A stretch of DNA of 64,000 nt from Orthonyx spaldingii (GCA_013397795.1 VZTJ01005471.1:1119328-1183327), one strand, 5' to 3'; positions 46,652-59,232 are shown, numbered from the stretch's first letter. Made by a program: numbers and translations. The notes: generated by a model from the letters alone, not told the origin.

Positions 46652-48101
46652 TGTGTTGGTTGTGCACAGTCTTTTTTTGTGTGTGTGTGGCGGGAAAGGA
46701 AAAAAGGTCTCAGAGGGGGCTTTTGTCAGAGGCGGCTGGAAGCTTCTGGCATGCCCAACAGAACCAATCCTGTCAGGCTCTGGGTACGGATGTGCTGTTG
46801 AGGCAATTAGAGAAGTTAGTAATGCCTATGTGATAACATATCTGAGAGTTTGAAACAAAGGGAGAGAGAGAAGAATGGTGGCAGCCCCCTCTCCAGCCTC
46901 CCAGGGGACGCAGCCATGTGGCCGTGACCAGAGCTGGGGCCGCCAGCATTCTCTGTGTGGCAAAGCGACCATCTCCCGGCGCGGCAGACTGCCACAACTG
47001 CCGGCATCCCCAGCACCCACAGGAGAAAAAGAGCAGCAAAACCCGGAGCCACCAGGCCACAAGAAGCGTGGAGCCACCAGGCCGCGAGAAGCGTGGTGCG
47101 GCCACGTGCGGCAGCTGGAGCCACGCACAGCGGCTGAGGCCATCTCAGCCTGGCCCGCAGAGAACTCTGTTTTATCTGGCTGCTTCTGACTAGCCGCGCT
47201 GCGGGCGGAAGAGCAGAGCTGGCGGTGGCAGCTTCTCCTTCCCAGTGCCCCGCATGAAGAGAAGCATTGAATAGTGCCAGCACCGTGGCAGCTGCCATTA
47301 CCCACACGGGGGCATCGGAGCTGCCTGACTGACAGCAGAGACACGACGAGCCATTCCGCAGTGCGGAACTTGAACAAAATCAGCTTCTCAACGCTGCAAA
47401 ATTCCACGGAAGTCTTTGAACTGTTAAAAACTTGTTAACAGTGGTGTTTGGGGCAACACGTTTTTTTTTCTTTTGTTTCCCTTTTGGTCAGAGAAGAGAA
47501 AGAAGTGGGAACATGTGAGAAAGACAATATGGTGGACAGAGGAAGAGGGGATGCTCCGGGCGCTGGAGCCGAGTTCTTTCTGCAGGCTGTGATGAGGACT
47601 ACAGAGAGGCAGGCTGTCCCCTTGCAGCCCATGGAGTCCACGAGAAGTGTAGCGGTCCGCTCGTGACCCATGAAAGGTGCATGCTGGAGCAAGTGGATGC
47701 CAGAAGTAGCTATAAAAGACTGGACTCTGTGGAAAAGTGACTTGTGTGCAGCAGTCTTGGGAAAACTGCTGCACACAAGGTTGGAGTCACGCAGGGGGAG
47801 GGAAGCTTGTAGGGAACTGTCCCCCATGAGAAAGACCCCACAGTACAACAAAGAGAATCTCCTCCATGCTTTGTATCCCTTCCTGTTCAGTGAGAAAGAT
47901 GGAAAGGTTGGGGGGAGGGGAAAAGGGTATTTTAAAGACTTATTTTACTGCTTATTATCATCTTCCAATCCTGTTAATAATAAATTTACCTTATAGTTTT
48001 AAACTGTGTCTTGTTTTTGCCTTAAACTATTTTTCCCACAATTCTTATTCTCAACTCATGAGCCCTTGAATGATTTTCGTGAGTTAAGTAAAACCACAAC
48101 A
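46652..48101 (+). mobile_element. Solo LTR, 1450 bp, with an extra GC-rich segment
   Basis: The block begins TGTGTTGGTTGTGCACAG and ends TAAAACCACAACA, with a perfect 5-bp duplication AGATG on both sides. Its start (to about 46860) and its second half (from about 47485) match, in inverted orientation, the two halves of the solo LTR at 7018-8098. Between them lie about 600 bases of GC-rich sequence absent from that copy, including two 25-bp tandem units at 47045-47094. A polyadenylation signal (AATAAA, within AATAATAAATTTACC, near 47979) lies about 120 bases before the end and fixes the sense as plus. Overlapping open frames on both strands (up to 193 codons minus) are by-products of GC content. 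Confidence 0.82.
47045..47094 (+). repeat. Two tandem 25-bp units within the LTR
   Basis: GGAGCCACCAGGCCACAAGA and GGAGCCACCAGGCCGCGAGA each open a 25-base unit ending AGCGT. The two differ at two positions. Confidence 0.85.
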
Positions 48102-48106
48102 AGATG
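48102..48106 (+). repeat. Target-site duplication, right copy (AGATG)
   Basis: This matches the left copy at 46647-46651. Confidence 0.75.
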
Positions 48107-51100
48107 GGACAACAGGAAACAATCCCTTAAGTGATCCTTTTCACAAAAATCCACCTGGTCCCTAACAGTCCTCAGAGATAAATGTCTAGGGTGTAAGAGT
48201 AAAGCCAGCCACAATTAGTGGCCACTAAAGAGCAAAACTAGCCACTGAAATATTCAGTCAAGACACAGGAATAAAACTCTTCCCACATAACACGGGATGG
48301 CTCCACCTGTGGACTGTGTGACACTCCCCTTCCTCCATCCCAGAAGGACCTAAGAGCAAAAATGATTGAATGGAGCAATTCCCCTTGGGAATTGTCAACA
48401 CACCTTGAAAAGGTTCTTCGTAGACTCAAGAAATAGCAATAAGCTCTGAAAAAGCAGAGAAACAGAAAATGAAAGTGTCAAGGAAAAAAATTACTTGATT
48501 TTAGTTTATTTCAACTTATTTCAGGGCTGAAATTATTTTCACCTGATGCATATTACCGACTGAAACTTGCCAAGGCTGAGTTGTACTGTATGAGCAGCTG
48601 TGTGTCTGTCCAAGAGGAGCTGTTAATCCATCAAGCAGGTCAGCATAGCTCTGTGTAATTCTTAAACCAAACCTAAGTCTTTGGTGTACAGAAAGTTGCT
48701 TGTGCTGCGCATTCTAACCCTTGGGAAAACAAGAAGACAAGCCATGAGGAGTTTTTGTGGGCTTTTTCTTTTACTGCTGGCTTTAGGTGGGTTACAAAGA
48801 TCCCCAATTCTTCTCCAGCCATGGGAAGCAGTGGGATGAGCTGATATGAGATGAGCATCCCTGTGTCACACAGCCAGAGCAGGTTTGATTACTGTAAGAA
48901 AAACAAAAGCCAGATTTACAGTTAATTACTGAGCCAGGGCCCTGCACCCACTACCTGTCACATGAGCAATAGGGAAATGGCATAAATCTTCGGGTCAAAT
49001 GGTTTTTGTGTTGCAGTCATGTATTTCCCTGGAAGAGCTGTGGAAAGCAACAAAAAGGAAAGCAGCAAACTTCAGTCTTTGAGTTGGTAGTAGCCTCTTT
49101 GATAATGCTTCGACACAGGTACATTTGTCATCTTCTTGCCTCTTACTTTTTGATGACTATCCAGAAATCATGTTTTATGTTGGGGTGAGAAAGTTTTTAA
49201 CCTCTATCAGCCAATTATACATGAAGTTACTTGTCCTTACTAATATACTTTTTCATTAAAGAAACAAAGAACATTTATTTCCAAATATAGGCTTCCTGAT
49301 ATTGTCTGGCTATGAATTTCTATTCCTGCTGCCTAATCCTCTATCATCTCCTGCAAGGTGCTGGACATTGCTGGGCTCAAGTCCTCTAGCTGAGAAAAGC
49401 TGCTCAGTTTGCAATGAGACATGTTTGCACCTCACTTCTCCATTGTTATTCACATGGTGAGGCACAGATTTGATTTGACAAGCCATAACTAATTTATTTG
49501 AGGTAAATTATACAAAACCACCATATTAACTGTGCTCACAGCCCTGCCTCTTGAATTGTGCTCTTTAGTTTTGGTTGTAATATGTATTCTTTAGATTGTG
49601 TTTTACTCAGATGCTAAGAATTAAATCATGGCTTTTTAGTTTCTAGTGTAATTGAATTTGATACCGTCTGGACAGTCTTCATTTAAGAATCTCAAAGTGG
49701 TTTGAAAATGTTCCTTAATGAAGCATCACAAAACTTGAGTCAGGGAGGTAAATATTGTTGCTAGCCTGGTTTTGAGGTGGGTGAGCTGAGGAGCAGGGAA
49801 CTGCAGGGCATTGCAAATGTTCTCCAGGGAATCATTTGTACAGAATTCAAGAGCAGACTTGATCAGAAAAAGGATTAATTTCTCACGGAAAACAGCTATT
49901 TTAGAGAAGAGCAAACATATTTGACCACTTACACTGAGGACAAGCAGAACAAATAAACACATATATAAATTAAACTTTCTTCAAAGAACTCCAGTTATCC
50001 AGGTTCAAATGCTCAGGTATCCTCACACATCTGCCTTCTACTGGCATATTTTTAGATTAATACGAGGTTATCACCCAGTTTAGCAATGTACCTAATAATT
50101 TCTAGGATCTGTGACTCACGTCCTTTGGAAATTCAGCAGATTTCACTTGTGTTGCTTTGGTGGTTCCAGAAAATCCTCTGTGAATGCTGTAAGCTGGATC
50201 ACTTCATTTTTTATTCAGGTCAGATACAGTGTAATCTGTGTCCAACCATTGACAAGATAAAGTTCAAGTTAATGGTTCAGTTTTGTGTGTTTGGGTTGAT
50301 GCCCTGGTTATAACTGTGTTTTTAATTTCTTTGCCTTTTAATTTTCTCTGTCTCTTTTTTTTTTTTTTTCTTTTTTAATACAAAGAAAGTGATAGCAAAG
50401 GCTCAACATAGGAAGAGTTACTTTAACCTTTTCAAAATATTTTGTTTTCCACGCAGCATCTGCTCCATAGGCCACCCAGTGTGGCCTTATGGGCCACCTG
50501 ATGCTCTAGCAGATGCTGAGACTCAAGGAGTGAAACACAAATGTACCACCAGTAGCACTTGCAAACACACTCAGCACAGCAGCCTCTCCTGGACTGGATT
50601 TTACCCAGGACAGTGACCACATGGGAGGTTTCCAGTCTGCAAACCTGTGCCTGACCTTCACTTGGCTGCCAGCCAAACGTTGGGATATGGGGTAGCAGGA
50701 GTTGAGGGTCCATATGGGGCAGGAAGAAGCTAAAACCCTTTTGGCTGATGCTGGTGGCACACAGCACCTCTAATTACAGCAGCACAGAGACCAGGACTCT
50801 TTTATACCAACACACGCTCACACAAGCCCCCTTTGTCTCAAGTCAGACAGATCAACTTAACCTGTACAGCAAATTCATAGCACCAGCCAGGAGGTCATTC
50901 TGATGCTCTTCATCAAGCTCTGGAAGTTTGAGCTCTATGCTGAGCCATTTGGCCTCCTTCTCCTGTCCTCTGCAAGAAACTGGTTCTAAAGCATGAAACT
51001 ACCCCCAGTGGGGTCTAAGAAGTACCAGGGTTTTATTAATTACACTTCAGGAGCATATGAAAAATTAATAGTAACACTGCTAACACTGTTAATAAATGTA

Positions 51101-53487
51101 CTGTTATTGACCCTGCTGTGTAAAACACTGATAAAATATTTACTTGGTTCTGCAGAGACCACTGAAAATGGAAGAATAATTGCTGTCTTGCAGTTCCGTT
51201 GCAAAAATACAAAATGATTTATCGTACTCCACTGGAGCCAAAATTCAGTGAGGATGTATGCACTTCAGGTTTCAGGTGCTGATGGACTTTCCATGCTGAA
51301 TAAAATCATGGGAGTTTAGATCATCCATTAATCCACAAGGTTTAGGATGATTAGCTAGTAATCTGTATTTACCCCTCAAAGGCTAAGAAACACCCCAGGA
51401 GGCTCCTTTTCCTGGCCCCATCAAATGTCTCAAGGAAGGGGTGGCACAGGGGCCCTGCTCTGTCCTGGCATGAGAAGCAAGAACGTGCCACTTTCTGTCC
51501 ATGCCAGATCTACTTGCCTGCCCATCTGGCAGCAGCAGCCCTGTGGGTCTTGCTTTTTTTTTTTCCATGGAGCTAAATTCCCTCCCACCGAGACAATCTG
51601 GCTTTCCTAATTGTCATTCATTTTTGTGTATGTGAGTTTGGCAATGATGGAAGGAGCTCCACTGTCAGGTCCGGAGAAGGAAGGACTCTCTTTACAGAGA
51701 AGGAACAGAGTGGATGGAGATGACAGTGTCCCTCACACGATACCTTACTTATGGGACTCACCCTAATGTGAGTGACTGAGTCTGAAGAAATACAGGGGAA
51801 AATCAGGCGTAGGACAACAGTTGTGCTGGTGTCTTGTTAGGAATACCAGTTCCCCTGCACCTCCAGTCATGGGGGAGTCCTACTGCCAGTCCTGCAATGC
51901 CAGTGGTGCTCCACTACCCAGTTCTTTGGCAGCCACTAGAGATATGTCTTGCCATTGCTTTCCCGGTAGATACTTGTATTAAAGGGGCTTTGATCCCAAT
52001 TCTGAGCTGATTTGGAAGGGCAAGGGCTTCAAACACATGAGTAAGTTACTGCAGCACAATAAGTAGCTACATGTCAGCTGAGTCACAGTCACTGATTGTG
52101 TGCATGTGCTCAGCCCACTGGTCCTGCATTTCAGCTTCACTTAATTCTCCCTCCTTGTGGTGAATGTGGACTCAGTAGCTGCTCACTTGCATTCACAAAG
52201 CATTTAGAAACCTGTCTGTGGACATCAGGATTCAGATTTGTGTGCCAGTAATGCATATGACATGTAATGAGCACAAGGTCCTCTGTCATATGGCTTTTAC
52301 CTCATTTTATAGCATATAATAATTACTAACACAACTATACTTTTAAAAATTCCTTAAGCTATGGTAGGCAGTATGTACATGCCAATAAATATAATTAGGT
52401 TGCTTTCACTTGGCATATATTTGACAGTACTAGTTACAAACAGGCAACTATCACCTTCTGCTGAAGAAAAAGAGAGCACAGAAGCAGAAGAGAAATTGGA
52501 TGTGAAGCATTAATGGAATAATATGGATGTTGCAGTGACTCCTGGTTTTGTGCTTTTCCATTGTAAGCGGGTCTATAACTAGCTTGGGTTCAGCCTGAAA
52601 CAAGACTGTCTTCAGACAGGTATATCATGTAAACCAGAGCAGTCCCAGTCTCATTTAAAGGAGATAAGGTACAGGCCATTAGTTTACTCTCTATGCTGCT
52701 TGGAGTTGCAAACAAACCATCAGAAACTGCTCAAACTTTTCAAATGAGTGAGTTCATTAAGTCAACTCTGTTTTTATGCCTATGTGAACTGGATCTTAAT
52801 ATGAGACTTTGTTTTCCAGTTTTGTAACCAACATGGTCTGTGATTATCTACATAAAAGAAAATGTGAATTTCCTGTGAAGAGAGCAAAGATTTTATCCTG
52901 AATCTTTACTCCAGGTGATGAGGTTGCGGTCTACGTTCCCTTAGTTGTCCTTTAGTGTCTTGCTTGAAATGCTGTGTTTCTGCTCACTTGAGCAGCAGGT
53001 GAAAGCGGGCTTCCACTTCAGAGACTGGCTTGGGGCACACCAGTTCCAGTGAGAGAACTAGGAGCTAAGTCCAGAACTCCTCCATCCTGGTTCAGTGTCT
53101 TCATCCCAGGACCTGTCCCACTTCTTCACCTGAGTCTTACAGGTTATGAGCAGAGAATAGCCCAAAGCAATGTCAGATGTCTTTCTTGGCTTGGCAGTGG
53201 TGAGGAAATCCTGCATCAAAATTGCTCTGTTACTTCCATCTCACTCCACTGTGCTGGAGCAGATGCTGTGTAAGCACAAGGCTTTGCCAGAAGAAGAGGA
53301 GAGGCTATCACAGTGGGACTCTTCCTTTCTTTGCTGCAAGTCAGAGCTTTAATGGGTCTGTAATTGTTTTCACTTCCATAATAGAAAAAAAGTTTGTTAA
53401 TGGCAGGTCAGCTGCTTCCAAACTGTACTTGGCACTTTGTTCCCACTCATCTCATTTCCTTGCTCCACTGTGGTGATATGAGACAGG
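48107..53487. other. Unique non-coding sequence, no gene seen
   Basis: I see no gene that I can support. A T-run lies at 50356-50370. Open frames are under 112 codons, unrecognised and without paired splice sites. Confidence 0.5.
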
Positions 53488-53672
53488 GAAGAAGAAAAAG
53501 AAAAAGAAAAAAAGAAAAAGGAAAAGGAAAGAAAAGAAAAAAGAAAATTAAAAAGAAGGAGAAAGAGAAAAAGAGAAAAGGAAAAGAGAAAAAGAAAAAA
53601 AGGAAATGGAAAAAAAAAAGAACGGAAAGGAAAATAATAGGAAGAAAATGAAAAGGGAAAGGAAAAAGAAAA
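53488..53672 (+). repeat. Purine-only AAAAG/AAAGG microsatellite
   Basis: About 185 bases are nearly pure A and G in irregular AAAAG, AAAGG and GGAAA units. The Lys/Glu- or Phe-rich frames across it on the two strands are translation artefacts. Such strand-asymmetric tracts can form triplex DNA. Confidence 0.92.
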
Positions 53673-55305
53673 CCTTTTGGCACATCAATATTTGTCTAAT
53701 TTCATTGTCTTTTGTGATGACTCGCTGTCAAAATAATGCTGCAGTATTTGACATGCCACACTGGAACAACTTCTGAACTGCTCCAATGTGCTATTTCCAT
53801 CTGTACAACTAGGGAGGACTTCAAAAAGCAGATCTTTTGACACAACTTGGCAGAGCAACTTCAGTGTATTGTGCTACTTTATACCAGAGAGTCTCAACTA
53901 AATGGGCTGTTTGACATGATGCATTATAAGTTGTCATGTGTAAGTACTTTATAGTCTTTGTGATGCAAATGAAAAAGGATGTAATCTGGAAAAAATATTA
54001 GAAGTATTGCAGACACCATTAGTCCAAAGGTGTTTCTCTGCACAAATGTGCCATCTGGCCTGGGTCACGTCCTGGTCCTTGCTAATATTTGTAATTAGGG
54101 TGAAGCAATGGCATTGTAACAGCTGAATGACCCTTTATTCCAGCAATGGTGGAACAACAGGTGCTGCATGCCAGACAGCTGAAAGAAAGCAACATGTGAT
54201 TAAGAGCACATAATGACACTGAACATGTAGATCATGCATTACTCCCATATGTTGCAAAGTTCTGGTGTTACCTGGCTACTATGCAGGGCAATTTGCATAG
54301 CTGTGTACTTCCCATTCCCTTACAGACAGCCACAGCTGATCCACACTGCCTTGCACTGCAGATGGTGAAATCAGGTAATTATAGTTTCTAGCACTGGTGG
54401 CAAAATATGTGAAAAGCAGTTTTTAATAAGTAGCTGGCTCAGAGTTTCACTATGTGGACAATTAAAAAAATGTGCACGCCAGCTGAAAAGGGTGAAGGAA
54501 ACCTCTGTCCTGTGGATGCACACCATGCAGTGTGGAGGCCAGTGAGCCTTCACCCCCAAGAACCAGGAGGGTCCATTGGTGGGAATACCCCTCATTTGAT
54601 AATTGCTCCTAAGGTTAGGGTAAGCAAGCCTTTCCCCAGCATTCCTTGTTCCAGTTATTCGAATGTTATCCCAGTTTCTCCCTCCAGTTGGTTATTGATA
54701 TCCCTGTCCCTCTATACCTTATTATGTCCCTGATTCCAGAGAATTCTCCCTTTTCTGTTTCCCCATTGGCCCCTGCGCCTTTGTCAGTCCCCCAGGTTTT
54801 CCCCATTGGCCCTCAGACCCTGACTCTGCCTATGTTCCACCCCTATGCCCTCAGATGATGGGCCCTGATGCTCTGCCCGCCCCCTATTTGCCTCATACAA
54901 AAACTTTGGACATTCCTTTTTTCTCGTCTTCGTCCCTGGGTTCTTTAGTGACTGCCACCCTCCCTGTTCCTGGACCCTCCTTCAGTAAACCCCACCTGCG
55001 GAACCCCAAATGAAGACTCTTTTGTATTTCACCGTCGCAGCTATCCGGTGAGTGTGTGTGTTTGTGAGCTGCAGCACCACACCAAGAGCGACTTCCCTGG
55101 AGATGCATTTGGGAAGGTTACGGCACCTTACCACCCCACAGCAGCCGAGACAGTACAGTGAGCCCCCATTGCCAAGTCACAGAGCCTTACACATGCTCTG
55201 TGCACTGAAATGCTCCCTGCTCACACTCAGTTTGCATTGTGCTTATTCAGAGCTGAGAAACCTTGTCCATCTGTCACTGGCATTGAAGGCACCTCTTTGC
55301 AGGTC
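53673..55305. other. Mostly unique sequence with a possible LTR-like stretch
   Basis: I see no gene. The part from about 54600 to 55048 is C/T-rich and ends with CTTCAGTAAACCCCACCTGC, then GGAACCCCAAATGAAGAC, then CAGCTATCC and a GTGAGTGTG donor-like stretch. This resembles the R-U5 and leader of a class I LTR, but I find no paired terminus or target duplication. Confidence 0.4.
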
Positions 55306-55899
55306 TGTTGTGGTTTAACCCCAGCCAGCACCCAGCCCTTCACAGCTGCTCACTCACTCCCACACCAGTGGGACTGGGGTGGGAATCAGAAGAGTAGAAG
55401 AGAACTCGTGGATCCAGAGAAAAATGATTTAATAGGGAAAGCAAAAGCTGCACACACAAGCAAAGCAAATCAAGGAATTCATTCCCCATTTCCCATGGGC
55501 AGGCAGGTGCTCAACGCCTCCAGGAGAGCAGGGCCCCATTCTGCAGAAAAGTGACTTGGGAAAACAAACACCATCACTGCAACCATACCCCCCTTCCTCC
55601 TTCTTGCTCCCCATTTTATAAACTGAGCATGATGTCACATGATCTGGAATATCCCTTGGGTCAGTCAGGGTCACCTGTTCCAGTTGTGTCTCCTCCCAAC
55701 CTTCCAAGCACGCTCAGCCCCCTTTCTGGTGTGGCCATATGAGGGACAGGAAAGGCCTTGGCTCTGCAATCCCTGCTCAGCAACAACAACATCTCTCTAC
55801 TATCAACCTTATATTGAGCACAAATCCAAAACTCAGCCCCATTCCAGCCACTAGGAAGAAAATTATCTCTTTATTATTACCCCAGACCAAATCAGCACA
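55306..55899 (-). mobile_element. Avian LTR, antisense, with a longer associated tail
   Basis: The block starts TGTTGTGGTTTAACCCCAGC and ends CAAATCAGCACA, which look like paired LTR ends. Read on the minus strand it has a CRE-like TGACATCA core followed by TTTATAAAATGGGG (TATA, near 55615-55623), the same arrangement as in the ERVL-like 3' LTR at 13333-13905. The following 400 bases (to about 56300), with repeated AAAATGTCC/AAAATGCCC words, may belong to the same element. No clear 5-bp duplication was found at 55305/55900, so the right edge is uncertain. Confidence 0.7.
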
Positions 55900-56330
55900 T
55901 TACATCCCTTATTCCACACCATTTATATCATGCTCAGATCCCACACTATTCCATACAATCACATCAATCACCACCCTCCCTTCCCATTCTTTGATATAAC
56001 ACACAGATGTCATTCCCTTAGTCTATGGACCACCCCTGCAAAATGTCCATAAAATGCCCACAAAATGGCTGTTGAATTCATCTAGTCCATGACTTTGGGC
56101 TCCACCTGCTCTGGTGGTCCCTCGGGACAAACAGAGGTGCTGTAGGGGGAGTTACTGGGCACCAAAGGCAGCTCAGGCTGGGTCGCTGCTGCCCTACAAC
56201 GCCTTCTTGTGAAGTTTCTCCTCTGTTAGTTCAGGTGTTTCCTGTTACAGAAATTCCAGCTCAGGAGGAAAGGGTGATCCACTCATTAGGCTGTTTGCCC
56301 AGCCCTCAAGAGCTCTGGCAATCCCTCTCT
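55900..56330 (-). mobile_element. Probable element sequence adjoining the 55.3-kb LTR
   Basis: Repetitive words such as CAAAATGTCCATAAAATGCCC and ACAAAATGGC, and a GC-rich block (CCACCTGCTCTGGTGGTCCC, TCGGGACAAACAGAGGTGC), differ from the surrounding unique DNA. I infer they are internal or variant-LTR sequence of the same retroelement. No coding motif is seen. Confidence 0.4.
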
Positions 56331-58325
56331 GTGTGAGCACAGGCTTTCTCTGATGCTGAGTTACAGTGCCTAACTTGTAGCCCACAGGTTTCCAGAGTAA
56401 TGTCCCTGTACCATCTTAGATAGAACAGCTATACGTGTGGTATGCACACATATATGCATCTGTAGTACATATATGTATATATACACTATATATAATATAA
56501 TATAGGGATCTATATTGTGTGTGCATATATATGCTTTTGTACATGTGGTGTTTTTCATGGGGCCCAGGACCACTCAAGTGCTGCCACTTCAAGGCAAGGA
56601 AGACATTATGTTGAGGTCAAGGCTGATCTAGAAACACCCCGCTTCTCATCAAAACTTGAGGAGAAATTTCTCTGTTTTAAGAGCGGTATTAATCCTTTCC
56701 ACTCTGAATGGGGGTTTCATTCTCTTCCTCTGCAAGGGCCCTTAACTTAAACACTTGTCTGAGGCAGAAATAGGGCTTTATTTGGCAACCTTTCCAATTT
56801 ACCTGGCATAGATCAGTTACTCCAGTTTACTCAACAGGGAGTGAGAGGGAATGGACAGAGCTGTAACACTGATGGGACTCTGGTAGAAGGTTGAAAACTT
56901 GCATCTAGTTCATAATAGAAACTTAAGCCTGGGGTTTTCAGATAGGATTGAGAGGCTATCCAAAGCCACTGGAGCCTGTTTGTGTTTCGGAAATACCATT
57001 GCAGTTCTTTCCACTTTTTTCTTAGCAGAGATTCAGAAACAGTTAAATTCTTGGCAGACTTCAAAATCAGATGCACAATGAAATTAGAAAGTCCAGGATG
57101 GCAGCTTCTAATAGAGGAGCATGAATGTATGACCACAACACAAAGAATACAGCAAAGCAGCCAGAACGTTAATGAACCTTTATAAAACAAAATGTTGCAG
57201 ACTGTGTCTTCAGTCAACGCTAGGGTAATAAAGAGGAATCCCAGTCCATTCAATGATTCAGGCAGGAGAAAAGACTGTATGAGGTTTGCATCACCCCAGT
57301 ATGTAGGACGGTAAATGGAAGACCTTTTGTCATTTAATGTTGCGGTTTTTTTCCTTCAGAGACTTCTTAGGACTTCTTCATTTTGAGATTATAAACCTTT
57401 ATTAGAAATCATCTGTGTCAAATACCCTTTAAGATTTAAATATGCTGACAAGCATGTACTTTCTGCAGTACAGATAAAGGCTTCATTTGATAATTTTTTC
57501 TTAGCTATCCTATTCAGTTGACAGGAAGGGAACAGTTTGATGGTTTTGTCTCCAAGATTCACTCTACCATTGGTTACTTTGTCTCAAACAGAACATAGAA
57601 GTGCTGGATGTGTGATCCTGTGCACAGCATAGTAAGTTTTGTCCAACAGCTGGCTGGTCTGGCAAGACTTTTGTAGCACTTGGTTTATGAGGGGCTCTCC
57701 ATGACCATGAGGCAAGATTGCTGCCTCCCTCTCCAGGCTAGGTGTGCTGACCTGTCAGCCAAGGTGCCTTCGGTAGAACCTCTGTCAGGTGAGGATCGAC
57801 ACCTTGATCGAATCCAGTCTGAATGTTTCAGCCAAAATCAGGCTGATGACTCACAGCAAAGTACCCTGCTTAGGCTGATCCATGTGAGTTTAAAAAACAG
57901 TTGATCAATAAAAGTGTTTCATATTAACCTAAAATGCCCTCTTCCCTATATTCCCTAGTTTGGTAAATGAACAAAAATCATTAGTATTTCCATTGTGAGG
58001 CCTTAGTTTAGTGCCCATTTTCCTCTTAAGATGATACCTTTGAACTTTGTCATCTGCTGTTTACAGAGAGTTGGCATTATAAACTTTTCAGAAGGTATTA
58101 CAGAATCCACACTGGAAGTACGTATTTATTAGGAAAATAGATACCTTGTCAACATAATGTGCCAGTGCAGGAAGTTTATGTTGTGAGGAAGCACAAAGAC
58201 CATTGAGAGGGCTGGGGAAGGGAGTGTGTGTGCTGAGTATTTTAATGTAGGTAGAGGTGAATGGTCAAGGTTGGTGAAGAAATGTGTCAAACTAGACAAG
58301 CCCAGTGGAAATTTCTCCTGCTGTT
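56331..58325. other. Unique non-coding sequence, no gene seen
   Basis: An AT-rich TATA/CATA microsatellite lies at about 56445-56530. Otherwise the sequence is unremarkable. A 140-codon minus-strand open frame (56831-57253) has no recognisable domain. Confidence 0.5.
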
Positions 58326-59232
58326 TGTTGGGGTTTAGAACTCTTCCTTTTGTTTTTCTTATCTTAGAGAATTTTCGTGCATTCATTGCTAGGATACTGT
58401 GATGACTGGGTATTTAAGAAAGACAATAGAAAGGCTGTTCGGGTAAACGTGTAAGTAGCTACTCCCTTATTGGACATTCCCTCTCAGAGGGAGCAGACAT
58501 ATCATGAGAACTGAGCTGGGAGAAGTGGAGTGGGGCAGCTGCTTGCTCTCTTTGCTTCTTGGCATTCACAGAGGAGAGATGTTGCAGTTGTTTGGCGAAG
58601 ACTCGTCACCACTGTAGGTTCCTGTCTCCTGCTGCCTGCTTCTACTGTGAGTAGAGTCCTGCTCATAACAGTGGCCGTTCCACTGGGACCTATCTACCAC
58701 CCTATGCCACCAAACAAAGGACCCTTCACCATCTGCTCTGGTGCTCAGGGGAAGGAAAAACCCCGGATCCTCCAGCTCCTTTCCCCTTCCAGGGAGCCAG
58801 CCTCCACCGGCTGTGGTTCGGGAGCCGGGCTGCCCTGCCCAGCCCTGCCATGCCTCTGCTTTGGCTCTGGGGTTTTTGCTTAGAGGAAGCCCTGTCTCCA
58901 TCCCTTCCTGCCGGCCCATCCACCATCACCGCGTGAGGGAGATGACTGAGACTCACGCCACAGTGCCCCCTGCAGCCGAGGTGGAGTCATCATACCTGCC
59001 CTGCCCAGTCACTAACTGAGAGCAGGAAGAGACTGTTTGTTGGGGGGTTGTTGCTCTGTTCTTTATTGTGCTTACCATTGTTGTTGTTTGTCTGCCTTGA
59101 TATATTAGTAAAGAACATGCTCTACTCTGCAGCCGGGAGCCATGGTCTGTCCTGGAGCCTTTGGCAGAAGGTGCCTGGGAAGACTCGAGGCTCCTGCCTT
59201 CCTTAGCAGACACCTGTCTTCAAACCAGGACA
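58326..59232 (+). mobile_element. LTR, plus orientation, carrying a captured pol segment
   Basis: This 907-base block begins TGTTGGGGTTTAGAACTC and ends CTTCAAACCAGGACA. It is the inverted counterpart of the LTR at 39730-40676. Flanks CTGTT (58321-58325) and CTATT (59233-59237) form a 5-bp duplication with one mismatch. Both ends and most of the body match the other copy. Near the 3' end, positions 59114-59191 instead read in frame like the ERVL pol connection region (compare 11164-11241), so the two copies differ there. Open frames of 117 codons on both strands (58530-58883 and 58566-58919) reflect GC content. Confidence 0.82.
59114..59191 (+). pseudogene. pol: Captured pol fragment (RT connection region) inside an LTR
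   Basis: Twenty-six consecutive codons without a stop read NMLYSAAGSHGLSWSLWQKV and then PGKTRG. The ERVL-like pol at 11164-11241 reads NILYTAAGEQGLTWSLWQRT in the corresponding place. Both glycines, the LYxAAG and the WSLWQ blocks match, and the DNA strands are similar by eye (roughly 70 percent). The segment lies in sense orientation just before the last 40 bases of the LTR and replaces about 100 bases that the related LTR at 39.7 kb has there. The likely origin is template switching during reverse transcription. It is too short to have an enzymatic function. Confidence 0.75.

Noticed and set aside
46826..47407. Long minus-strand open frame (193 codons) and overlapping frames at 46816-47307 and 46875-47189
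   Set aside because: They overlap on both strands inside a GC-rich LTR segment with a defined target duplication. The translations have no domain and are low in complexity.
53394..53683. Lys-rich and Phe-rich open frames
   Set aside because: They are translations of the purine-only microsatellite.
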